Below are positions 38,959 through 64,000 of a stretch of 64,000 nt of DNA, one piece after another. The notes under the pieces were generated by a model. That model was not told the DNA's origin, did no database searches, and saw only the letters and a program-made list of their open reading frames with translations. The stretch is from Pagrus major (Eukaryota > Chordata > Actinopteri > Spariformes > Sparidae): the NCBI RefSeq assembly GCF_040436345.1, contig NC_133221.1, positions 19,589,165-19,653,164 on the forward strand. The letters are read 5' to 3'. A program made the position numbers and the translations under genes. Each line of letters opens with the position of its first letter. Within the stretch, counting starts at the first letter, position 1.

Positions 38959-39046
38959 GGATGATGAGATGGGGTATAACTTCTGTCTGTTCTTGTTTTT
39001 CTTCACTTGACATTAGCATAATACCGATGCTTTCAGTGTATATCCA

Positions 39047-39240
39047 GAGGTGGTGGCAAAAGTAAACACTTTTTTTTACTCAAGTAGACGTACAGATACT
39101 TGTGTCAAAAAAGACTGGTAAAAGAAGAAGTAAAAATAAGAAAGTACTCAGATAAGTATACAAAGGAAAACGTAACCCTCTGAAAGACATTTCTACCCAC
39201 CATTTCTGTGCAAAAGCTAGCTGAACCCTCAAATCATATT
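39047..39240. repeat. degenerate dispersed repeat downstream of clstn1
   Basis: Phrases such as actcaagtagacgtacagat, acttgtgtcaaaa and aaagtactcagata are familiar from a teleost repeat built on agtac/gtact motifs. The same family type appears inside the hAT MITE in lzic intron 1. Confidence 0.4.
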
Positions 39241-40893
39241 AATACAAATCAAAGACTATTAAACTATTAAAATGTAGAGTCAGTAGGATTTGTCTGAGCT
39301 GTTTGTAAACACACCAGAGAGATAGTTGCCTGTTGAGTCTCATTCCCAGCCATCAATTACCAACATTTTGTAGTGTAAATCAAGTGTAAATAATCGATTT
39401 TTCACCTCGGATGCACCTTATACATGGAATAATCTGCAAAGGCCCCTTATCTCAGATCTTGTTTAATTTGATTGTAAATGCCTTTACTTCTACATCTTGA
39501 CACCAGCATAAATGAAGATACATCCTTGTGGTTTTTAGAGGTAAAATAAATGTCCTGAGCAGACGCAGAGTCTGAGGAACACGCCCTGGGTAGTGCTACT
39601 GAAAGGGGTTTATTCTTGAGCATTAGTTCCCTCTGGTGGTGAAAATAAAATCATCTTAAAGCCCAAAAGGAAAGCTAAATGTCAGGTTTAAAAAAAGGTA
39701 AAACAAATCAGACGAATAAATAAAAGAAACACCATTGATTTATTTTTTCAATCACAATCGAAAGAAACGTGGTTTTAAAGCTGAGTACAAATATGATTAA
39801 TGACACAAGTTTTAACTAGTCAGACTTGAAGATGAAATGTGCTGCAATATTGATCTTGATTACTGAAAATTTAAACCTGCATGCAGTTTGAAATGCTTGA
39901 TAATTAATGAATATGTAGTGGGTGGACAAAATAATGAAAAAAACGTGCTCTCAATTGTTCGCTGAACTTACTTAAACTCTCCATTTTCACATTGTTGCTC
40001 TAGTTCTGTTAGTGTTAAAGAGGATGAAAAACATATTTTACATTCTGCCTTCCAGTACAAAGCAGGCTCTGCAGCGAGGACGTCATGAACAGCAGCTCAG
40101 GCTGCATCTGGCACTGTAGAGTGACCTCGTGCTCTACTGTTAATCAAACTGAATCGCTCTCAGGAGACGGCTGCAGAAACCATCACAAGACCCTCCGCAA
40201 TGTTTACCAGATGGCATCTAATCCATGCAGTGGATTTCTAATCACATTGTTGGCAAACCGGTCGAAGACTCGTCTGATCATATTTTTTCAGTGCAGATTG
40301 GTGCTCGTTTCACCTCGTTATGCATCTTAATGCTAGATTTACACTGGGTAAATGCAGTCAGCTTATAAATATGAGCTGTAGCTAATAAAGCGTACATTTT
40401 TTTTATACAGATTTGAATATGAAGTAGAAGCTGTTGGTTGTGTTCAGTATTCTGACACATTTCTCTTTCTGTCAGCTGTGACTTGTTCCTGCTGTCACTC
40501 TTTCTCAATATCATATTTTGCCTGTGTTATCAGTTAATTTGTGTAATTCAACAGCTATAAACCCTTCGTGGCTGACATACCGATGATTTAGGCTGCTTTG
40601 AAAACCCACACTGAAAGAAGTAATTGTCAGATATGTTCAGCTTACAGCATGTTGCATAGTACATGCACTTATCAGCCACAATATGAAGAGGCATGTCAGT
40701 GCCAACACATATGGCCGATTTTCTAATATGATGTGGCCAACTGTTGTTCAAAACACACCCTAAGTAACTACATTTTAGATATTTTCCTCACTTTCAATTA
40801 ACAATATTAAAATATCTATAAAAAAAAATTAATAAAGGCTCCAAAAAAATGATGACATGATGTTCAATGGAAGCTGTAAGCCTGTAAAGAGGC

Positions 40894-41167
40894 TCGGGCT
40901 GTCACAATATCAGATTTTAATTACACGATAAGTGTGGCCAAAAAAATTCACAATAATTATATTATTGTGATATCTACAAGTTTATCTTTAACTTTGTTTG
41001 CTGTCTTTTGTCTCTTTTTTTAGCAGATAAATTACCCTCAAAATACAAGTAAAGGGAAGTGGAGAGTCTGTAACCATAACTTGTAAAAAAGTGAACTAAC
41101 ATTAACATAGTATTTAAATTTTTAATATCACGATTATCGTGAATGTCGCGATATTGTGACACCCCTA
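40894..41167. mobile_element. hAT-like MITE in clstn1-lzic intergenic DNA
   Basis: Left end TCGGGCTGTCACAATATC; right end reads TAGGGGTGTCACAATATC on the other strand. The flanking octamers aaagaggc and atggaggc match at 6 of 8 positions, as expected of an aged target duplication. It is 274 bp with no coding content. Confidence 0.7.
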
Positions 41168-42019
41168 ATGGAGGCATTGCATTGTCACGAGATGATCAAT
41201 GTTTTTCATTTCCCCTGTTGGTTCTTTTAATGTTTTGGCAGATCGGTGTATGATCTATGCATACTGCATATAACGTGTGCAAGTGTTGTCATTTTTCAAA
41301 ACAGTTTCAATAGTCATTTACTGCAACATCGATACACAGTTACCAGCTGCACTTTCTAGCTCTCTCTTCTCTCGGACAGCAAGTTGACACACATTAAAGA
41401 TCTGATCTAAAGAGGGAAAACTGAGATTTAATGTTAACTACAGAAATGTTTCCGCGTGGTATCAAATATCCATATTTTCAAGGTATTGTATCAGAGAAAG
41501 AAATTCCAGTATCCTAACAACACTAATGCATGCATTCTCTATACAAATTGTAGTGTAATTTAGTCACTTAAAAGTTCTTTTTCGGGTGGTAGATCTGTTA
41601 TTTTGTCCAAATTCCTGTAAACACTTTGGTTAAAGTAAAAGTTACAGCTCTAATGTTTGCAGCATTCGTACAGGAAAACAACATTTTAAAAACATTCATG
41701 ATGAATAATCAGGTTTTAAGACGGATAGATACGGCAATCCAACAAAATCACAACAGAATATTTCTCTTGAACTGCCCTGACTATCCTTCACATTCATGTA
41801 CATATCTTCATATTTAACAAATCACATGCTCGTACCTATTAATACAACTTTACACCAAACTGGACACATAAAACACATTTACAAAAGTTGCCAGGTATAA
41901 AACAATACTGTTAAAAAGTGTAAGCATCTACAGCAGCACCTATAAGTGCGTTGATTATTTACAAAATCAACAATCAATTGGCACAAAGACGGAGATAAAA
42001 TCAGCATTTTGCAGAATCA

Positions 42020-44116
<2,097 letters not shown>

Positions 44117-44289
44117 CGGTCTCACTTTGTAAACAGTTTTAAATCAGTCGTCCGATAATTGAAATATTAACACAAGCTTGACGAATGCACATGAGAATCA
44201 ACTAAGTCGTTAAATTGTGATTCGCCGAAAAATAACCACTTGTAAATATGGTTACAAAGTCTTCAGTGTTTCTCGAGGCGTTTACGGAT

Positions 44290-44420
44290 TTGGGTATTTG
44301 TGATTGTGAACGTAGCTCGGGACTGCGGGTGCGGCTGTCTGTTTCCTGGTCGATCCTGTCCAATCAGATTCCTTCATCTTATCGCGTCAGTACCGGAAGC
44401 CGGCGCCTCATTCCAGAGCA
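44290..44420. promoter_or_regulatory. probable bidirectional lzic/nmnat1 promoter
   Basis: lzic (-) and nmnat1 (+) are head-to-head with start codons 1018 bp apart. Between them is a locally CpG-richer, TATA-less patch with a CCAAT box (44360-44364) and an ETS-type ACCGGAAGC site (44392-44400). These are common in housekeeping bidirectional promoters. The transcription start sites are not visible. Confidence 0.6.
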
Positions 44421-44791
44421 CCTGACTGTCGCTGTTTCTCCTGGTAGTACTATGAATATTTACATTACTCTCCTCTTTGGAAAAACGCCTCATTTGTTGC
44501 CTAACGTGAACATGTTTTGTGTGTGTGTGAACAACCTGTACGATAATTTCGGTGGCAAACTCGCGTTACCTGGTTACAGTGAAAGCTACCGTTAGCTGCT
44601 GTTTATGATGCAATGGTGGCGCTAACGTTGGAGTAAGCTAACACAACTTTACTTTCGATTAGTAACTCTGAACATGGTCATTCGCTCTGGTATAGCGGAC
44701 ACAGCTTCCCCTCAGTGTCAAAGAGGTTTTTTTCTGACATGTTAGCCACAGCTACTAACTGCAGTCTTTGTTTTCCTCTCCGTATTTGCTG

Positions 44792-44798
44792 CTGTAGC
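44792..44798 (+). other. nmnat1: candidate 5' UTR splice acceptor of nmnat1
   Basis: A pyrimidine-rich tract (ttttcctctccgtatttgctgctgtag) ends in AG about 25 nt before the nmnat1 ATG. This suggests an upstream non-coding exon, as in human NMNAT1. The donor was not identified with confidence. Confidence 0.4.
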
Positions 44799-44819
44799 GC
44801 TAACACAGCCCCAGTATGA

Positions 44820-47967
<3,148 letters not shown>

Positions 47968-48530
47968 GGGACGTTGCTGCTGCAGCTGCAAAAACAGAAG
48001 CTGTTGACACCAAGTGCTGTGGGTTTACTGTGAATTTAAAACAAAGTAGACCATTTATTTAAGCTTCCACCGGTGCCTACTTTACAGAATAGTCTTTTTA
48101 ATTATGGGTGGGTGTTTTTCAGAAGATAAACCTGCATAGGCTTTTCTAATTGAAGTGATTTTAGAGACAGTTTCACTAAGTGTGTGTGGGGAACATACCA
48201 TAGTCGGAAACAAAATAACCGAGCAGCAGTTCAACCGGCCTGGAGGTCGTCTAGATGAAATAAATCTGGCAACTAGGGATTTTTATGGTTTTGTGTGAAA
48301 TAGCCAGCATACAGTGTGTGTGGTGTTGCTTGAAATATTATCAGGAACAAATTGTTTTTCTGAGCTTTACCACTATTTTACCCCACTTGCTTTAGTAAGC
48401 TCCTCTCAACTCATCACATATTTTGTACCTATAGCTTCCACACACTCCCGCTGGCAATATGCTTATAAACATGTTTACTTAGTGGTGCAGATTTGATAGT
48501 GAAGGTGTGATTTGTATTCACTTGAAACAA

Positions 48531-48536
48531 AATAAA
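48531..48536 (+). terminator. nmnat1: poly(A) signal, nmnat1
   Basis: AATAAA 564 nt after the stop codon, followed by a T-rich stretch (cctctttgttttcc). It defines a likely 3' UTR of about 0.6 kb. Confidence 0.65.
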
Positions 48537-48852
48537 CAAACCTCTTTGTTTTCCACGTTGAGAGCGTTTCATTGCTGTGAGGAAGCTATTGTCTCATGGA
48601 AAAGAAACTCCTGACATCTTCAGTTAAGGATGTGCCAAATCATCACCTTTCTCATTTGATTAAAATGCTGTTTGTCTGGGGTGTTTCCTCTTATCTTTAC
48701 GGTAATCACCCCTGACAGAAGATAAGGGCTGAAATAACAAATTGCAGATAACTAAAAACTCATTGTGAAAGCTGTGTGTTAAAATGACAGTATAACTGAT
48801 TACATTACATCACATTAGTATCAGAGTTGGTGCCCAATCATTGACTTTAATG

Positions 48853-49098
48853 GATGAGTTCACCCAAAAATGGTAATTCAGTCATTATCCACTCACCAAA
48901 CTGATGGAAAGTTGGGTGAAGTTTCAAAGTCCACAAAACATTTCTGGAGCCTCACAGCAAAACAGCGTTACAGCATTTACCATAACAACTGAAGTAGATA
49001 AGGAAGGTTTAATTGTTTAGTGGACTATAAAACTTCCCCAAACTTTCCATTGGCATTGTACCGAGCAGATACAATTCTCATTTTGGGGGTGAACTTAT
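48853..49098. mobile_element. MITE-like element downstream of nmnat1
   Basis: Left end GATGAGTTCACCCAAAAATG and right end, on the other strand, GATAAGTTCACCCCCAAAATG form imperfect inverted repeats around about 246 bp. No ORF. Confidence 0.6.
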
Positions 49099-50126
49099 CT
49101 TTTATAATTTAATGTTGGAGTAAGCTGATGTCATCCAAACCTTAAAGGCTCACTGAGAAGTAATTGGGTTAAGGATGTTTGTTACATCACAAAGTCATAC
49201 TCACGTTATGAAACATTCATTTAATGTCTGCCTCAGATGCCCATGACGCAGTTCATGTACGGTCATGGGTGGAAAAAACAGCCCCCACAAGGTTTTTCTG
49301 CAGCTGTTGACCTGCTGGCTGTGCAGATGATGTCACGAGGACTCAAACTACTTCAGTCTTTAGACGCGCTTCATCAGTCTTGTTTTCTTTCAAACTGGAG
49401 CTGCGTCAGATTCCCTCCACGCTACATGCCAGTGTAACCAACAATGTCATTATTATGTTTCCTCCACAGAGAGGTGTGTCATTTTAACATAGGTCATCCT
49501 CATCAAAACAGCAGGCGTTTGATTCCAGTTTGCTTTGAGGTTTATTCCGCAGTTGCATGAAAAATAGGACGTTTCTTTAACAGATATTGTCAACCTCAAT
49601 TAACTAGAATTGCACTCAGTAGAGCGCATACCTCCGCCAAGGCCAATAGTTCCCCTTTATCCGCATCAAGTTGTACTTAACTATAGATACCAGCCACCTA
49701 AATACGGCTGTTTTTTTCATCAGGGTCCATGTATTATCCATGTTTTAACAAAAATGTCAGGGGGAAAAAAAACCCTATCTCACAATGTTAAAGCAAGTCA
49801 GACAAAAATCCTGGAACTGTCCCTTTATCCTTTAGCTGAAAAACCAACTTCCTTGGCAGGATGAAGATAGCTATTTTGGAAATCACCTTCATTTCTTAAG
49901 GATAAAGTTTAAAACAGAAAGCATTTGAGTTACTATATATTCACACTGTTTATGCAAATCTAGCAAATTAATTAACCCTAGCTTAAAAAGCATGCACGTG
50001 CAATTAATGTGCAACACCAGAGGAACATTTTTGAAGGGTTTATTTATTAGTCTGTAAACTGCAAGACCAGTCCGACCCGTCTGGCTTCCCTTCTGCGCGG
50101 CGGCACTGATCAGAGCACCTCCTCAC

Positions 50127-50140
50127 AGGTCCTCAGGTGA
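50127..50140 (+). promoter_or_regulatory. rbp7: candidate DR2 nuclear-receptor element upstream of rbp7
   Basis: Two half-sites, AGGTCC and AGGTGA, are in direct repeat with a 2-bp spacer, about 163-176 bp upstream of the ATG. The second fits RGKTSA fully; the first differs at one base. DR2 is one of the spacings used by RAR/RXR, and the CRBP1 gene is a known DR2-type retinoic acid target. Function here is inferred. Confidence 0.3.
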
Positions 50141-50302
50141 CAGCGAATGAAGGAAAGGCACACCCACCTTTATACCTCCTGATTTCTCACATAACAGCAG
50201 CCACTTTCCTCAACTCCTCATCAGCCCAGCAGTTTGATCATCGCATGCTTTTCACACACGCACACATTTCTCAGAAGAAAGGGGGAAAAAAAGGACGCCA
50301 AA

Positions 50303-51326
50303 ATGCCAGCCAGCCTCTGTGGTACATGGGAAATGATCAGCAATGTCAACCTTGACGGCTACATGATCGCACTGGGTGAGTCTTTACACATGTTTTGATG
50401 TTCTCAGACGTTAATCTCTGCTGAATGATTGGGGATGTCTGCATTATATTGCTCTGATTTTAACTGTGTTCTGGAATGCATTCAAATGTAACAAGATACA
50501 GTGTTGAAAGAGTGAAAGAGTCAGTGCCACATTGGAGGAAAAGAAGCATTTTTCTGTGATTTTGTCGACTTTTTTGTCCACCAGTCAAATGTCTGGTGAA
50601 TGTTCAAATCTTACCAGATTATTATTGTTTTCTTTGGCTGCTGAGTGAGGCAAATCTACCAGCCACTTGCATATTTTACCAGTATTTGGCTGCTGGCTGG
50701 TGCTAATCCTGAGCCCCGTTTCCAGGTGTCAGCCCTTGCTTGCGAAAGATCGCTCTGAAGCTGAAGCTGAAGAAGGTGATCGAGCAGCAGGGGGACCAGC
50801 TCATCATCAAAACTCTCAGCACCTTCCGAAACTACACCATCTCCTTCAGAGTGGGTCAGGAGTTTGAGGAGTTCACCAAGGGACTGGACAACAGACATCT
50901 CAAGGTGAAGATGAATGTTTGACGGCAGGGTATTGTTTGTTTAAAGGGATGATAAGCTTAATAGAACAAGTTTTGTAGATCATGATGTTTTACCTTTTGT
51001 TCAGGCCGCTAAAACTGTTCTGTGTTGTATTTCCCACGGTCTCCAATTATTTGCCATCTGTGCAGTCACTGGTGACAAGGGAGGGGAATAACCTGGTGTG
51101 TGAACAGAAGGGAGAGAAGAAGAACCGAGGCTGGGTTCACTGGATTGAAGAAGACAAGCTACATCTGGTAATTAATTAACTGTCCTTCATCTACACGATT
51201 GTACTTTTAAAATGACATTTTATTGAACATGTTAAATAAATATGTTTGTGACTTACTACCCCTCAGGAGCTGTACTGTGAAGGAGAAATCTGCAAACAGG
51301 TTTTTAAGAAGAAAGTGAACGAGTGA
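50303..51326 (+). CDS. rbp7: cellular retinol-binding protein (RBP7-type)
   Basis: Cytosolic intracellular lipid-binding protein that carries retinol. It has four exons, the classic layout of this family: 50303-50375, 50726-50904, 51066-51167, 51267-51326. They total 414 nt and 137 residues (human RBP7 has 134, so the basic C-terminal end is slightly longer). Family signatures are GTW at residues 7-9 near the N terminus, the LRKIA helix region, [30 protein letters not shown] and CEGEICKQ. The retinol-contacting position that is Gln108 in CRBP1 is His here (His109 counting Met, in GWVHW), as in human RBP7. Location between nmnat1 and ube4b matches the human RBP7 locus and separates it from rbp1, rbp2 and rbp5. 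Confidence 0.94.
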
Positions 51327-51815
51327 AGAGGAATGAAAATAGTTTTTGTGGAGAAGTTACTCTGTGAATAAAGACACCATGTGATAGATCGACCGCTCTA
51401 AACCCTGACGAACGAAACCACACTAAGTGTTTGTGGCATTTCCCTGTAATGCGACTTCGAAAGTCTTTCCTGTCAGGGTTTGGATTAACACCACTAGATG
51501 GCATGAGTGCATTACTTTTGTCAGATACTGGTCTACACTGTTTTGGAGCTTGATGGTGCTCGGCCTCAGACAAAATCTAGCCTTTTTTTTTTGGGCTCCT
51601 TTCAGCTGGCTGGTTTGGTGCAGACTTTTTGTTTCCTACAAATCTCTAATGTTTGCTTGGACACATTTTTGTTGTACTGCTTGTGCTGTCCATCTGACAT
51701 GTGGCTATTTGTTAAAATAATAAAATGCCTCATTCATGTAGATACATTTATACATCCGGACGACAGGATGTGAGGTGTAGGATGCTTGGAATTCAGTTTT
51801 ATGTGAATTTTGTAC

Positions 51816-51821
51816 AATAAA
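51816..51821 (+). terminator. rbp7: poly(A) signal, rbp7 (distal candidate)
   Basis: AATAAA about 490 nt after the stop codon. It is followed by a short GT/T-rich stretch (ttggttttg). An earlier AATAAA at 51367-51372 (41 nt after the stop) is also possible. Confidence 0.5.
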
Positions 51822-52299
51822 ATTGGTTTTGAAAGAAATCTGAAGCGGCATAATTTGTTATTTCATCTTCCTTTGTGTCATTCTATCTCTTATTTGTCTG
51901 ATTGTATGCTCACTTATTAATCTGTGTCATCATTCATTCCCAAGGTGATGATGAGGAAGCGGTGCGACATAATAATCTCAGATATAATACAATGTTACTG
52001 TGTAATGTAGCTAATCTGACATCTATATTGCCTTAGATGGCAGGAACATCCCTCAACTGAAGCGTACAATAAAACCTGTCTGTATTGACCTTGTGCCCCT
52101 CACTGAGTTTAATGAATAACTCCAGGGTGTGCTGTTTATTTATTTAGTTATTTATTTATTTTTAAAGATAGAAAATGAACCATAAACATGACTCTGATTA
52201 AACTAGAGGAGCGTTAACAGTGCAGACCGTTGGATTAACACATGGACATATATAACAGGTGAAATGATATATTTATGTGAAGCCTCTCACCTCCTCCAG

Positions 52300-52616
52300 C
52301 AGGCTTGAAGTCACGTGACACTGTGTAGAACCAAAATGGCCGCTGTTGTATTTTGACGTATAATAGCCAGCTACTTTTCTTTTTGTTTCAATCTTGGTAG
52401 AAAACTAGCAAACGAGAGACTTTGCGGAGGATCTTTATCTCGCCACCCTCCGTAAACCGGTGTCCTAGTTTTTATCTTGAAGACAATCAGGACTGACACG
52501 TATTTGTTGCAGGAGTTAGACTATGCATATTTAGTTCTAATACAGGCTAGCTAGCTGGCTCTGGCTGGCACACATTAAAGCAGTTGAAAGTGAAATAGCT
52601 AGCTAACTTAGCTGCG
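52300..52616 (+). promoter_or_regulatory. ube4b: ube4b promoter/5' UTR region
   Basis: Upstream of the ube4b ATG are a palindromic E-box TCACGTGA (52311-52318, USF/MiT-TFE type) and a YY1-like AAAATGGCCGC (52333-52343). The region is TATA-less. These are typical of housekeeping promoters, and YY1-type ATGGC motifs often lie close to start sites. The assignment is by motif only. Confidence 0.5.

Positions 52617-64000
<11,384 letters not shown>

Larger units (their letters stand above)
35783..38976 (+). other. clstn1: clstn1 3' UTR
   Basis: There is no coding potential for about 3.2 kb after the stop codon. The stretch starts with a CA-rich segment (35785-35870). A candidate proximal AATAAA is at 36359-36364 and the likely main AATAAA at 38953-38958, followed by a T-rich/GT-rich stretch. 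Two Pumilio-type TGTANATA motifs occur at 36382-36389 and 37521-37528. The exact cleavage site is inferred. Confidence 0.7.
38977..42019. other. clstn1-lzic intergenic region (tail-to-tail)
   Basis: About 3 kb between convergent genes, including the lzic 3' UTR at its right end. It holds a degenerate dispersed repeat (39047-39240) and a MITE-like element (40894-41167). No exon of ctnnbip1, the human gene at this place, is recognised on either strand. No canonical AATAAA for lzic (TTTATT on the + strand) is seen close downstream of its stop. Confidence 0.6.
48540..50302. other. nmnat1-rbp7 intergenic region
   Basis: No gene is recognised. It contains an inverted-repeat element at 48853-49098. 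The rbp7 upstream region includes a DR2 nuclear-receptor-like repeat (50127-50140). No convincing TATA box is seen at a usual distance; the transcription start is unknown. Confidence 0.5.

Overview
The window is nuclear DNA from a vertebrate, most likely a percomorph (spiny-rayed) teleost. Genes are split into short exons with GT-AG introns. The predicted proteins match human orthologues nearly residue for residue over long stretches. The introns carry CA/TG microsatellites and several terminal-inverted-repeat elements and degenerate dispersed repeats of kinds common in percomorph genomes. The gene order clstn1 - lzic - nmnat1 - rbp7 - ube4b is that of human 1p36.22 (CLSTN1-CTNNBIP1-LZIC-NMNAT1-RBP7-UBE4B), except that no ctnnbip1 is visible between clstn1 and lzic.

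Layout. Positions 1-15448 are non-coding and best read as the 3' part of clstn1 intron 1; the signal-peptide exon lies upstream of the window. clstn1 (calsyntenin-1, + strand) runs from 15449 to its stop at 35782 in 18 coding exons, including a 30-nt microexon and a 51-nt cassette exon. A 3' UTR of about 3.2 kb follows, up to a poly(A) signal at 38953. lzic (- strand, six coding exons, 43805 down to 42020) is tail-to-tail with clstn1 and head-to-head with nmnat1 (+ strand, four coding exons, 44823-47967). lzic and nmnat1 probably share a bidirectional promoter near 44290-44420. rbp7 (+ strand, four exons, 50303-51326) encodes a cellular retinol-binding protein. ube4b (+ strand) starts at 52617 and is cut by the window end after 15 visible exons, long before its catalytic U-box.

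The five genes do not form a pathway. They are a conserved syntenic block: a neuronal kinesin-1 cargo adaptor and synaptic adhesion protein, an ICAT-domain protein, a nuclear NAD synthase, a retinoid carrier and an E3/E4 ubiquitin ligase.

I found no undescribed biological system. The points most worth a second look are alternative-splicing architecture (clstn1 microexon and cassette exon; two phase-matched optional ube4b exons preceded by a GC-AG intron), a clean hAT-type MITE with a perfect 8-bp target duplication in lzic intron 1, a perfect-TIR TTAA-flanked MITE in nmnat1 intron 1, a DR2 nuclear-receptor-like site upstream of rbp7, and the missing ctnnbip1. Exon limits come from reading frame, GT/AG (or GC/AG) sites and recalled human protein sequences; no database search or transcript data was available.
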